64,000 nt of DNA from Acidobacteriaceae bacterium (GTDB lineage: Bacteria > Acidobacteriota > Terriglobia > Terriglobales > Acidobacteriaceae): NCBI GenBank assembly GCA_003139795.1, contig PLGM01000101.1:7971-71970 (forward strand). The letters run 5' to 3'. The notes under the pieces were generated by a model. That model made no database searches. It worked only from the letters and a program-made list of their open reading frames with translations, and was not told the origin of the DNA. Numbering within the stretch: position 1 is the first letter of the stretch; each line of letters begins with the position of its first letter. Shown piece by piece: positions 18,259 to 29,592 of the stretch. The position numbers were made by a program, and so were the translations under genes.

Positions 18259-21096
18259 CTAATCGTCGTCGTCCTTCGCGGACTTCTTGCGGCGCTCTTT
18301 TAGCATCGCCGGCACTGGCACGTTGCCCATGGCGTCCTTCCAAAGAATCACGTTGAGCTTTTGCGCGTCGGCGCGGTCGGCGTGGCGGAAGTCCATCTTC
18401 ATGCTCTCTTTCGCGCCTGCGGCCGTCCTGGCGTTGGCTGTATAGATCAGCCCGTTCTCCCGGTTCGAGACGTCCGCCGCATAGGCCGGCTGATCGCCGG
18501 GACCGGTAAACAAGGTCGAGATCAGCGAGCTGAAGGCGTCGTTGTTGTTCATCGGAGGCAGGCCGAGCAGCGTCTCCATGGTCCGGATCACGCTTACGGT
18601 CGAGTAGAAGCGGCTATCGACAAACGGCGAGCCCTCGGCGCCACGCGGGGCATACTTGCTGACCACCAGCGCCAGGCTGCGGTGCGCGTCCACGTGATCG
18701 CCGCCGTCCTGGGCATCGTCTTCCAGAATGAAGAAGGCTGTATCGTCCCAGAACGGGGAGTGGGAGATCGCTTCCACTGCCCTGCCCACCGCCAGGTCGT
18801 TATCGGCGACCGAGGACTTCGGTGTGGGTCCGCCGGGCCGCGTGCCGGCGGTGTGGTCGTTGGGCAGCCGCAGCATCACGAAGTTAGGCATGGTGTCTTT
18901 GCCCTGCTCTTTATCCGCAACCCAGGCCTTCAAATGCCGCAGGAAAACTTCGACCCTGACCTGGTCGGGAACCATCAGTGCGAAGTCCGGCGATTCCTCG
19001 GCAAAATGGCCCACCAGTTCCGGCTTGGTGGCGATGTTGGTCGCGATCAGCGGAATCGCCCAGGCCCACTTGTTCACTCCGCCGCCCCACTCGGCGGGCA
19101 GCGCCTCGCCCGGAGCAATGGCGCCCTTGCTCGCACAGCCAGCGCCGGACAGCATAGGTCCCTGCTGGGGATTTGCGGTCTTCAACTCATTGCAAAAGGT
19201 GGTGGAGATGAATTCGCCAAAGTGATAGTAGGTCTTGCCGTGCGAGGCCAGATTGCCCCACAGGTAGCCGCTGGCCGGCTCGTTCACGTCGGGAATCTTC
19301 TGCTCGAGCGGCAGCCCCTCGGCCACCACGCCTTCATAGTCATAGGTCCGCTGTCCGCCGCGATACGATTGCTGCCACGTTTTCTCCAGATAGTCCGTAC
19401 CGATCGCCGCGTTTGACCAGACATGCCCATCGCCCGACACCTCGCCCGAGTCGTAGAAGTTATCCAGCACGCCGAACTGCAGGGCCAGCTTGTGCAGGTT
19501 CGGGGTGATGGTCTCGCCGTACATGGTCAGGCTCGGGTCGCCGTTGCCTGCAGGCTTTCCATCCTTTTTCAGGTCGCCCAAGATCTGATCGTAGGTCCGA
19601 TTCTCCTTGATGATGTAAATTACGTGCTTTATGCGGTCTTGCGCCGGGCCGGCGAAGGATATCTTTTCCTCAGCCGCCTTCATCCGGTTCGACTCCAGCA
19701 CCACCTGCGTCCAACGCGGCAAGTCCTCTTCGACATCAGCCAAATCCAGCGTAGCCAGCGAGCCGTGCAACAGCGTAGCGATATAGGTGGTGGGTCTCTG
19801 CGGCCGCTTGCGGCTGGAACCTTCCGCTTCCGGCTCGGGACGGTTATTCGGCCCGGTTCCCTTGCCCTTGGCGGTGGCAACATAGAGTTTTCCGCCGGAG
19901 GGAGTGGGAAGAAAAGCCATCGACATGGGCATCCACTCGGTGGGAACAAATCCGATCGGTTCCACCATTCCCTGCTTCGACGCCTTCAGAGTCAGCTTCC
20001 TGGTATCGATCACAGCAACGGCATCGCTGGCCGCATTGGCGACATACAAGCGGCTGCCGTCGGCGTTGACCGCCAGCGCCACGGGCTCCGCGCCAAAATA
20101 GCTCTGCCCCGGAAGCCGCGTATCGAAGTACCCCTTCACGGAGAACTGGCGAGCGCCCACATTCACGGCCGCAACAGCATCGCGGTTGGCGAGCGCCACA
20201 TAGAGGGTCTTTCCATTGGGCGAGAACTCGAACGCGCAAGGGTGCGTCCCCGGAGCCACAGCGCTAGGCGGCTTCAGCAGAGCCAGTTTGCGCACTACCG
20301 TCCGGTTGGCCAGGTCGAGCTCCACAATCTCCGATGCATTCCACAGCGCGACAAAGGCCCGCTCGCCGTCCTTTGAGACCGCCAGCGCAATGGGATAGGT
20401 CGAGGGCACGGCATCGCTTTCAGAGAGATCGAAGCGCTTCTCGATTGCACCGCTCAAGGGATCGAGAAGCAGCACATCGTCGGAGAGATTGTCGGCGACT
20501 AGCAGCTTCTCCGCGCCGCCGAGAGCAACCACAGCTATGGCCGCGGGAAACGGCACTCCTTTATCGCCATCCACTCCGCCAAGCAGCTTCGTCTTCTTGC
20601 CCGGAGCAAGCTGCTGCAGCGGCAACGGGATGAAGCGCTCCGGCGCGATCTTCCCCTCATTGAAGCCGTAAACCACCACGCCGTTGCCGGTCGCGGCCTT
20701 GCCATCGCCGGCCGGGTTCGATTCCGAGCCCATGCTCGCGTACACGTGGTTTCCGTCGCTGCTGAATGCCAATCCGGAGTAGAGCGTCTGCTTTGCGCTC
20801 CCCGGCGTGCGGTCGTCCGGAAAGTCCGTCACTGCGCCCGTCTGCGTATCCAGCACCGCCAGCGATTGTTCATACTTCGACTCGAGGGTCCCATACCCGG
20901 CATTTACCGTGACCACGTACCGTCCCCCGGGAGAGACAGCCATCGACATGGGCAGGCTGTTTAACCGTTGCGGATGACCCGGAATCTCCCCGATCAACTG
21001 TTTGCTCGTGGGCAGATCCACCGTCTGCGCCGCAAGAGACGCCGGCCCCAGGACGAGGGCCGTACTCAAAACCGTCAACAGAACTTTGATATGCAT
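18259..21096 (-). CDS. YncE-type beta-propeller fused to phosphoesterase/alkaline phosphatase-like domain
   Basis: 945 aa; propeller repeats then KHVIYIIKENRTYDQILGD and VVSKYAPRG regions. Confidence 0.85.
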   Translation of the reverse strand: MHIKVLLTVLSTALVLGPASLAAQTVDLPTSKQLIGEIPGHPQRLNSLPMSMAVSPGGRYVVTVNAGYGTLESKYEQSLAVLDTQTGAVTDFPDDRTPGSAKQTLYSGLAFSSDGNHVYASMGSESNPAGDGKAATGNGVVVYGFNEGKIAPERFIPLPLQQLAPGKKTKLLGGVDGDKGVPFPAAIAVVALGGAEKLLVADNLSDDVLLLDPLSGAIEKRFDLSESDAVPSTYPIALAVSKDGERAFVALWNASEIVELDLANRTVVRKLALLKPPSAVAPGTHPCAFEFSPNGKTLYVALANRDAVAAVNVGARQFSVKGYFDTRLPGQSYFGAEPVALAVNADGSRLYVANAASDAVAVIDTRKLTLKASKQGMVEPIGFVPTEWMPMSMAFLPTPSGGKLYVATAKGKGTGPNNRPEPEAEGSSRKRPQRPTTYIATLLHGSLATLDLADVEEDLPRWTQVVLESNRMKAAEEKISFAGPAQDRIKHVIYIIKENRTYDQILGDLKKDGKPAGNGDPSLTMYGETITPNLHKLALQFGVLDNFYDSGEVSGDGHVWSNAAIGTDYLEKTWQQSYRGGQRTYDYEGVVAEGLPLEQKIPDVNEPASGYLWGNLASHGKTYYHFGEFISTTFCNELKTANPQQGPMLSGAGCASKGAIAPGEALPAEWGGGVNKWAWAIPLIATNIATKPELVGHFAEESPDFALMVPDQVRVEVFLRHLKAWVADKEQGKDTMPNFVMLRLPNDHTAGTRPGGPTPKSSVADNDLAVGRAVEAISHSPFWDDTAFFILEDDAQDGGDHVDAHRSLALVVSKYAPRGAEGSPFVDSRFYSTVSVIRTMETLLGLPPMNNNDAFSSLISTLFTGPGDQPAYAADVSNRENGLIYTANARTAAGAKESMKMDFRHADRADAQKLNVILWKDAMGNVPVPAMLKERRKKSAKDDDD

Positions 21097-21244
21097 GGCA
21101 AAACCTCAGCAAAACAACGATACTCCTGCTTCAAAGCGCCATTACACCTTCATGGTCAGCCTGGCATCGTGGAGCTGCAGCCGTTACCAAAGCGCGACCA
21201 ACCGTAATCAGGCGCATTTGCCGGTTTCTGCTTAGAATTTGCTC

Positions 21245-21523
21245 ATGAACGAGCCTTTTGCATCCCTTACCCAGCTGCTTTCCGACGTCATCCTGCCCAA
21301 CCTCAAGTCTGTTCAGGCGAGCCAGGCCGAGCAGATTGCCGCCAACGACCGGCTGGAACAGGCCATTGAGGACCTGCGCGCGCACCTGGAGTTGAAGTTC
21401 GCCCAGCTCTCAGCCCAGCTTACGGCGTGCCGGGCCGAACTGGCCGCCACGCAGGCGGCGCTCAAAGCAGCGCAGATCCAGGCTGGTTCGCGGGCGCCTG
21501 AACGCACGACGCTCATCCACTAA
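21245..21523 (+). CDS. Small coiled-coil protein, family member 1
   Basis: LTQLLSDVILPNLKSVQASQAEQIAANDRLEQAIEDLRAHLELKF; resembles 58902-59180. Confidence 0.65.
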   Translation: MNEPFASLTQLLSDVILPNLKSVQASQAEQIAANDRLEQAIEDLRAHLELKFAQLSAQLTACRAELAATQAALKAAQIQAGSRAPERTTLIH

Positions 21524-21633
21524 GCCGCAGGTCTACGCAATCGTTGGCCCGATCTTCCAGGGCATGAAAGCGTGGAGCGCCTCATGCAATGCGGCAAGAG
21601 CGGGCTGAGCCTGCGGTGCAATAATCTTTGCAT

Positions 21634-22806
21634 ATGCGCACGGTGCTCACTGCGGAGAAGCTTTGGACTGGAACCGGCCTGCTCGACCACCCCGTGGTCT
21701 CGATCGAGGACGGACGGATTGCATCGATAACCCCCCGCGCGGCCGGCGAGTTGGCTGCCGGAACCGGAGGCCGCGTTTTCGACTATCCCGGCGCCACGCT
21801 GGCTCCGGCTTTTCTGGACGTTCATACCCATGGCGCCGCCGGTCACGACGTGATGGAGGCCACGCCCGAAGCTCTGAAAACGATGGGCCGCTTCCTGGCC
21901 TCGCACGGAACGGGCAGCTATCTGGCCACCACGGTTACCGCTCCCCTGGACGCGACGTTGCGGTCGCTTGCGGGACTGGCAAAGCTGCTGGCTCAGCCGC
22001 CGAACGTGGGCGAGACCGTGACCTGGCCCATCGGCATTCATCTGGAGGGACCGTTTCTTTCCCACGTCAAGCGCGGCGTCCACCCGCCCGAGTATCTGCT
22101 GGCCCCCGACATCGCCGTCTTCGACCGGCTCTTCGAGGCCGCCGAGGGCCACGTCCGGCTGATGACGCTGGCTCCCGAGTTGCCGGGAGCGGTCGAGTTG
22201 ACGGCCCACGCCACCCGCCGCGGCGTGCGCATCTCCGTGGGCCACTCGAATGCCACGGCCGCCGAGACCCGCGCCGCCATTGCCGCCGGAGCCGTGAGCG
22301 CCACGCACACGTTCAACGCCATGCGCCCCCTGGACCACCGCGAGCCGGGCATTCTGGGCATTGTGCTGACCACCGATTCCCTGTTTGCCGAGCTGGTCTG
22401 CGACGGCATCCACAACACCGCGGAGATGGTGAAGATCTGGTGGCGCTGCAAGGGACCGGAGCGCGCCATTCTCATCACCGATGCGATGAGCGCCACCGGC
22501 ATGCCCGACGGCGAATATCAACTGGCTGGATTCACGGTTCAGGTAGCAAAAGGCAGGGCCTCGTTTGGCGATGTCCTGGCCGGCAGCGTGCTCACCTTGG
22601 ACCGTGCTCTGGCCAATTTTCTTGCGTTTACCGGCGCGTCGGTGGAACAGGGGCTGCGGTTGCTCACCGCCAATCCGGCCGCGATGACCGGCCTCAGCGA
22701 TCAGGCAGGCTCACTCGCCGTCGGCCAACCCGCCAAGCTGGTGGCCGTGGATGCGGCAGGAAGGCTCGTGGCCAGCATCCAGAATGGGCAGCCAACTTCC
22801 GCCTAA
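21634..22806 (+). CDS. nagA: N-acetylglucosamine-6-phosphate deacetylase
   Basis: DVHTHGAAGHD, HLEGPF, GHSNA, THTFNAM, ITDAMSATG. Confidence 0.93.
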   Translation: MRTVLTAEKLWTGTGLLDHPVVSIEDGRIASITPRAAGELAAGTGGRVFDYPGATLAPAFLDVHTHGAAGHDVMEATPEALKTMGRFLASHGTGSYLATTVTAPLDATLRSLAGLAKLLAQPPNVGETVTWPIGIHLEGPFLSHVKRGVHPPEYLLAPDIAVFDRLFEAAEGHVRLMTLAPELPGAVELTAHATRRGVRISVGHSNATAAETRAAIAAGAVSATHTFNAMRPLDHREPGILGIVLTTDSLFAELVCDGIHNTAEMVKIWWRCKGPERAILITDAMSATGMPDGEYQLAGFTVQVAKGRASFGDVLAGSVLTLDRALANFLAFTGASVEQGLRLLTANPAAMTGLSDQAGSLAVGQPAKLVAVDAAGRLVASIQNGQPTSA

Positions 22807-22834
22807 CTTTCTGATTTTGATACTACCGATTGCT

Positions 22835-23752
22835 CTACTCCTTGGATTCCGCGAGGCGTTTGGCGCGCCAGAGGGCGCCTTCGAGGGGTACCACCCCCTC
22901 AGCCCCCACCGGCATCTGCGGCGCAGCGGCATGGAGGCCGGCGAAGAAGGCTTCGCGCACGATCGACATTTTCTCTATGATCCCGCCGGTCCAGGCCACT
23001 GGAACCTCGCCCGCGATCTGGTGCTTACGGCGCAGCTTGGCGCGCACCAGAAGCACGAAGTCCACCAGATCGGCCGCGGCCTGGCGCAAAACCCCCAGCG
23101 CGACCGGGTCCCCGGCCTCGGCCAGTTCATTGATCGCCGGCGCCAGAGCGGCAAAGTCCGGTCCCGGCGTGCTGTCGCCCAGGCTTACCAGGTCTTCAAG
23201 GCTCGGCGTACCCCAGATCTCGCCCACTTTTTCAAGAATCTGGGTCGGCTGCTCGCGATCATAGGCATGGAGCGCCCTGCGCACACTGTGCAGCCCAATC
23301 CAGTAGCCGGAGCCCTCATCCCCCAGCCGCGAACTGTAGCCGCCCGCCCACTCCCGGCTGCCGTCGGGCGCACGGCCAATGGTATTCGAGCCGGTTCCGG
23401 CGATCTGCAGAATCCCAGGCCCACCCTGGAAGGCTGCGTCCAGGGCAATCACCTCATCGCCCACCACCTCGGAGCGCTCGGCGCCAAAATCCTGAAGAAC
23501 CGCGGTGATCCACTCCACAGTCCCCGGCAGGCTGCAACTGGCCACCCCGCAAGAGGCTGCGCGCACGCCGGTTACGCCGGCCTGCGCAAACACATCCTTG
23601 AGCAGGGCGCGGAGATTTTCTTCGGCAGCCTCCGCACCCACGCGGAGCCGCTTGATGGAACCACTTTCTCCGTGAGCCAGAACCCGATCGCCGGCAAGGA
23701 TCGAGCCGCGGGTCCTTGTCCCTCCGCCATCAATTCCCAAAACCATTTTCAT
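22835..23752 (-). CDS. BadF/BadG-type ATPase, N-acetylglucosamine kinase-like
   Basis: VLGIDGGGTRTRG, ILQIAGTGSNTIG, LGDEGSGYWIG. Confidence 0.85.
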   Translation of the reverse strand: MKMVLGIDGGGTRTRGSILAGDRVLAHGESGSIKRLRVGAEAAEENLRALLKDVFAQAGVTGVRAASCGVASCSLPGTVEWITAVLQDFGAERSEVVGDEVIALDAAFQGGPGILQIAGTGSNTIGRAPDGSREWAGGYSSRLGDEGSGYWIGLHSVRRALHAYDREQPTQILEKVGEIWGTPSLEDLVSLGDSTPGPDFAALAPAINELAEAGDPVALGVLRQAAADLVDFVLLVRAKLRRKHQIAGEVPVAWTGGIIEKMSIVREAFFAGLHAAAPQMPVGAEGVVPLEGALWRAKRLAESKE

Positions 23753-23787
23753 TTTTCGCGTACTCCTTCATTTTCCGGCAGTGGCGC

Positions 23788-25107
23788 CTATTTCCCCACC
23801 TCGCCTCCGCCGTCGCGCAACGTTCCCGCCAACACATCCAGGCTGCCGTCGGTCCTGGGAGGGGCAAGGCCAAGCAAGTGGGCCAGCCAAGGGTACAGAT
23901 TCACATTTTCAAACGGCGCTACTGTCTTCCCCTCAAGAATATCCGGTCCGGCGGCAAAAAAGCTGGCCTTCATCTGAGGTAGCTTGCGGGGGTCGAATCC
24001 GTGCATGCCGATGGTCGGGGGACGATCCGTTGCATCGGCGGGAGGGGCGTGGGCGCGGATGGCGTAGGGCCCCGTGGCTATCACCACCGGGTCGCCTTCG
24101 CGGGGGTTCTGGCTGTAGTTGAGCGCTGCCGGAACATCCTTGCGACGATAGACGACAAACTGCGACGAGGCTTTCTTGAGCTGGTTGTAGACGCGGGCGC
24201 GGTCCTCTTCGGTTTTGCCGTAGAGCAGGGAGCCGGCGGTCTCAAAGCCCGTCAAATCAGCGAATTGGTCGAGGGTGATCCAGCCGCCTTCGGCTTTGAT
24301 CATGCCGTGATCGCTCACCACAACCAGATCGATGGGCAGGCCGGTTGCGTCGAGGCCGGCCTTCAGCTTGCCCACCAGGCCATCCACCTTTAACACAGCG
24401 GCCTTGGTTTCAGGGGCATCGGGGCCGAATTCGTGGCCTTCGTGGTCGGGCTCGGAGTAGTAAAGGGTAATGAAATGAGGGCGATCCGCCGCCGGCAGCC
24501 GGAGCCAGGCGAGCACCTGCCGGATGCGGTCCACATCGTCGATCTTGTCGTCGAAATGCAGATAGTAAGTGGGTTGGAAGCCGGCGATCTTGGCCTCGGA
24601 GCCGGGCCAGAACAGACACGCGGAACGCATCCCCTGGCTCTCGGCTAAACTCCACAAAGGAATGCCGTTATACCAGGACCCGTCGGTTACTGCCTGGGGG
24701 TCGGAGGAGGCGTAGCGGGCCTGTGTGGCCGGGTCATAGAAGCTGTTGGCGACCAGGCCGTGGTGCTCAGGATAAAGGCCGGTGACGATGGTGAAGTGGT
24801 TGGGAAACGTGAGGGAGGGATAGCTGGGCAGCATGCCTTCCGGAGCCCAGACGCCGCGTTTGCCGAGGGCCAGCAGATGGGCGGCTCCGTCGCGCTTGGC
24901 GTAGTCCCAGCGGAAGCCGTCGAGCGAGACAAGCACCACATAATGCTGGCTTTGCGCCTTTGCCGAGTTGGGGCCGTTGTCGACATGAATGACCAGCAGG
25001 GCCGGATTGAGCGCCTCGGACACAGCCGGTTGCTGGGCCGCCAGGCCGAGACCGAATACCAGTGCCAGCGACGCAAGAGCCAGACGGCTCACGGCGCGAA
25101 AACTCAT
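23788..25107 (-). CDS. Alkaline phosphatase family / ectonucleotide pyrophosphatase-like protein
   Basis: VLVSLDGFRWDYAKRDGAAHLLALGKRGV, PSLTFPNHFTIVTGLYPEHHG; signal peptide. Confidence 0.88.
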   Translation of the reverse strand: MSFRAVSRLALASLALVFGLGLAAQQPAVSEALNPALLVIHVDNGPNSAKAQSQHYVVLVSLDGFRWDYAKRDGAAHLLALGKRGVWAPEGMLPSYPSLTFPNHFTIVTGLYPEHHGLVANSFYDPATQARYASSDPQAVTDGSWYNGIPLWSLAESQGMRSACLFWPGSEAKIAGFQPTYYLHFDDKIDDVDRIRQVLAWLRLPAADRPHFITLYYSEPDHEGHEFGPDAPETKAAVLKVDGLVGKLKAGLDATGLPIDLVVVSDHGMIKAEGGWITLDQFADLTGFETAGSLLYGKTEEDRARVYNQLKKASSQFVVYRRKDVPAALNYSQNPREGDPVVIATGPYAIRAHAPPADATDRPPTIGMHGFDPRKLPQMKASFFAAGPDILEGKTVAPFENVNLYPWLAHLLGLAPPRTDGSLDVLAGTLRDGGGEVGK

Positions 25108-25162
25108 CGAAAGTACCCCCCGCACCAGCTTACCGCATGGGGTGGGTCGGGGGGGGGAGAGG

Positions 25163-25211
25163 CTAGGGACTAGGGAATAGAGAACAGGGAATAGAGCATA
25201 GGGAACAGGGG
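25163..25211. repeat. Heptamer tandem repeat, consensus CTAGGGA/ATAGAGA/ACAGGGA
   Basis: ctaggga|ctaggga|atagaga|acaggga|atagagc|ataggga|acagggg. Confidence 0.9.
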
Positions 25212-25647
25212 TGAGTTGGGCAGACGAAAATGACGGGGGTGAAGCTTTCCGGTTTGTGGGTAAATGGAAAGGCTCTGGCCATCGTTTTTAGGGTAATCGT
25301 GCGGCTGCAGGCTATCGGATTTGCGCAAATGGCGGTGTGCAGTTGTGCAGTTTGGACAAGAGCGTTGTCTGCAATTGTCGGGAGGCGGAGCCCCAGGGGC
25401 TGCCGTTCCTCCCAGGGCCGTGGCTGGTTGGGATTCGTGGTCTTCCAGGTCTCAGAATCGAACCTTCCCAACAACCAATGCTCCGTGCCCCATTGTTGCG
25501 ACTGCTTTTCGAGGAAAAGACTGTCGCAAGGGTGGGAGGCCACGAAGACCTGCGCGCCGCCATCCATCACGAATTGGCCTGCGAAACCCCACCCCGTCTG
25601 CCACCAATCGCCTCCATCCCGCATCATGGATAGGGAGGCAACAAACC

Positions 25648-27012
25648 TTGGGCGAACCCACCAAACCCCTCCAGCAACCTACCCGCCCCCGCGTAATCAT
25701 CATCGGCGGCGGCTTTGCCGGCATCCACGCCGCCAACGGCCTGGCCCATCTTCCCGTCGACGTCACCGTAATCGACCGCAACAACCACCACACCTTTCAG
25801 CCCCTTCTTTACCAGGTCGCCCTCGCCGTCCTCTCCCCGGCCAACATCGCCCAGCCCATCCGCACCATGCTGCGCAACCACCCCAACACCGACGTGCTCA
25901 TGGACGAGGTCACCGCCATCGACGTCTCCGCCCGCACCGTCGGCCTGAGCTCCGGCGCCCGGCTGACCTACGACTACCTTGTGCTTGCCACAGGCGCCAC
26001 CCACTCCTATTTCGGCAGAGACGAGTGGGCGCCGCTCGCCCCCGGCCTCAAGACCATCGAAGACGCCACTGAAATCCGCCGTCGCGTGCTGCTGGTCTTC
26101 GAGCTTGCCGAGCGCCAGATGCTCGAGCACGGCTGGCACCCGCCTCTCAACTTTGTCGTCATCGGCGCGGGGCCCACCGGCGTGGAGTTGGCTGGCGCCA
26201 TCAGCGACATCGCCCAGCTCTACATGCGCCGTGACTTCCGGCACATCGACCCCGCCAAATCCCGCGTCCTGCTCCTCGAAGGCTCGCCGCGCGTCCTCGG
26301 CGCCTACCCGCCCGACCTTTCCGCCAAGGCCGAGGCCGCCCTCACCCGCCTCGGCGTCGAGGTCCACACCCAGACCCACGTCACCGCGATCGGTCCCGGC
26401 TGGGTCGAAGCCACAGGCAGCACCGGCAGCAGGCGCATCGACGCCGTCGTCACCCTCTGGGCCGCCGGCGTGCAGGCATCGCCGCTGGGCAAGCTCCTCG
26501 GCGCGCCGCTCGACCGCCGCGGCTGCGTCCTGGTCGACGACCGCTTTAATCCCCCCGGCCTTTCCAACGTCTTTGTCCTCGGCGACCTGGCCCACCTGGA
26601 GCAGGACGGCCACCAGGTTCCCGGCGTCGCCCAGCCGGCCATGCAGATGGGCGATCACCTGGCCAAAATCCTCGCCGCCGACCTGAGAGGCGCGCCGCGC
26701 CCAGCCTTTCGCTACTTCGACAAGGGCGACATGGCCACCATCGGCCGCATGGACGCCGTCGCCAAGGTCGAATGGCCCTTCAAGGCCCACATCAGCGGCT
26801 TTCCCGCCTGGGTCACCTGGCTCACCGTCCACATCTTCTTCCTCATCGGCTTCCGCAACCGCCTCTCCGTCTTCGCCGCCTGGATCTGGACTTACTTCAC
26901 CTTCACCCGCGGCGCCCGCCTGATCACCGGCGACCAGCGGCTGCCGGGCTGGCAGGATCAGGTCGATGCGGGACCCGCCAACCCGCCACAACAGCAGGCA
27001 GCACGGGATTAG
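25648..27012 (+). CDS. NAD(P)/FAD-dependent oxidoreductase, type II NADH dehydrogenase-like
   Basis: RVIIIGGGFAGIHAA, VVIGAGPTGVELAGAI, C-terminal membrane segment; TTG start after tagggagg. Confidence 0.88.
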   Translation: MGEPTKPLQQPTRPRVIIIGGGFAGIHAANGLAHLPVDVTVIDRNNHHTFQPLLYQVALAVLSPANIAQPIRTMLRNHPNTDVLMDEVTAIDVSARTVGLSSGARLTYDYLVLATGATHSYFGRDEWAPLAPGLKTIEDATEIRRRVLLVFELAERQMLEHGWHPPLNFVVIGAGPTGVELAGAISDIAQLYMRRDFRHIDPAKSRVLLLEGSPRVLGAYPPDLSAKAEAALTRLGVEVHTQTHVTAIGPGWVEATGSTGSRRIDAVVTLWAAGVQASPLGKLLGAPLDRRGCVLVDDRFNPPGLSNVFVLGDLAHLEQDGHQVPGVAQPAMQMGDHLAKILAADLRGAPRPAFRYFDKGDMATIGRMDAVAKVEWPFKAHISGFPAWVTWLTVHIFFLIGFRNRLSVFAAWIWTYFTFTRGARLITGDQRLPGWQDQVDAGPANPPQQQAARD

Positions 27013-27044
27013 TATGAGCCACGCAGTTCGAAGAAACATTGAAA

Positions 27045-27077
27045 ATATCACCATTTGGTGATAATATTGGTGATATA
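27045..27077. promoter_or_regulatory. Probable vapBC operator
   Basis: ATATCACCA-TT-TGGTGATA-ATAT-TGGTGATAT: inverted half-sites directly upstream of the vapB RBS. Confidence 0.7.
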
Positions 27078-27088
27078 GGAGGGTTTTT

Positions 27089-27286
27089 ATGAGAGCAACT
27101 GTGGCGCTCGACGACGAGTTGGTACGTAAGGCCCAAGCGTTTTCAGGCGTGACGGAACGAACGGCCCTGCTCCGGGAGGCTTTGAAGGCGCTGATTCACA
27201 TGGAGGCTTCGCGTAGGCTCGCGGCGGTTGGAGGCACGGAACCGGATTTAGAAGACATCAAGCGTGTGAGGGTCGACAGTCTGTGA
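27089..27286 (+). CDS. vapB: VapB-family antitoxin
   Basis: MRATVALDDELVRKAQAFSGVTERTALLREALKALI. Confidence 0.88.
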   Translation: MRATVALDDELVRKAQAFSGVTERTALLREALKALIHMEASRRLAAVGGTEPDLEDIKRVRVDSL

Positions 27287-27651
27287 TTCTGGCCGACACA
27301 TCGGTCTGGGTTGACCATCTGCGAAATCGCAACCTTGAGATGGAGAAGCGCCTTATCAGGGGGCAGATAGTCATGCATCCCTTCATAGTTGCTGAGATTG
27401 CCCTTGGCTCGCTTCACAACCGCCGAAAGAGACTTGACGACATGGATGCGCTCCTCGAAGTGAAGGTGGCGCAACTCCATGAAGTGCGGCACATGATTGA
27501 AGCACACGCCCTCTACTCGAAGGGCAATGGCCTTACGGACGCGCACCTGATTGCGTCCTGCCTGCTGACGCCGGGAACGCAATTGTGGACACGCGACAGC
27601 GCTTTGGAAAAGGTAGCCAAGACTTTGGGAATTCTCATCACCATGCCTTAA
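27283..27651 (+). CDS. vapC: VapC-family PIN-domain toxin
   Basis: ILADTSVWVDHLR, HPFIVAEIALGSL, GLTDAHLIASCLL; 4 bp overlap with vapB. Confidence 0.92.
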   Translation: MILADTSVWVDHLRNRNLEMEKRLIRGQIVMHPFIVAEIALGSLHNRRKRLDDMDALLEVKVAQLHEVRHMIEAHALYSKGNGLTDAHLIASCLLTPGTQLWTRDSALEKVAKTLGILITMP

Positions 27652-27696
27652 GGCATCCAGGAAAGGTCCAAACCCGTCGGTTAAACTGGAAGAGCG

Positions 27697-29117
<1,421 letters not shown>

Positions 29118-29121
<4 letters not shown>

Positions 29122-29537
29122 CCCAACCCATGAACCCCGCCGCAACCCCGTCGCAACCACGCACTCTCAAGCAGATCCTGCTGAGCTATTTCTACTGGAC
29201 CTACCCCCGCGGCAGCTTCCACTACGACATCATGGTCACGCTCATCCTCCTGTTCATCTTCGCCACGCCCTTCCTGTGGAACTACCGGGACACGCCCTCC
29301 TCCATGGCCGGCCCCGCGCATCCCATCCTGGTGATCGGCGATGGCGAACACGGCCTTATCGTCACCGTCCAGGGCCCGGATGTGACCATCCCCGCCGACG
29401 CCTCGGAGAAGATGGTCAGGAAGGCCCTGCGCAGGGCCATCGAGCCGGTCACCGGCGACGCCGTCTCGGTGGATGGTTGGGAAACCGTGACCGACGCTCA
29501 GGGAAACCTCGCCTGGAAGGTCTGGGCCCACCGCTAA
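29118..29537 (+). CDS. Hypothetical membrane-anchored protein, coupled to serS
   Basis: Single TM ([18 protein letters not shown]), GTGA overlap with serS stop. Confidence 0.65.
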
Positions 29538-29592
29538 TTCATTTCATTGCTTCTTCCGGCGCATTCGCGCGTCGAACAAGAGTAGGAGACTC

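Noticed and set aside
25624-27054. 476-aa minus-strand ORF opposite the NDH-2-like gene
   Set aside because: Gly/Asp/Val-rich antisense ORF; the sense frame has clear FAD/NAD motifs.
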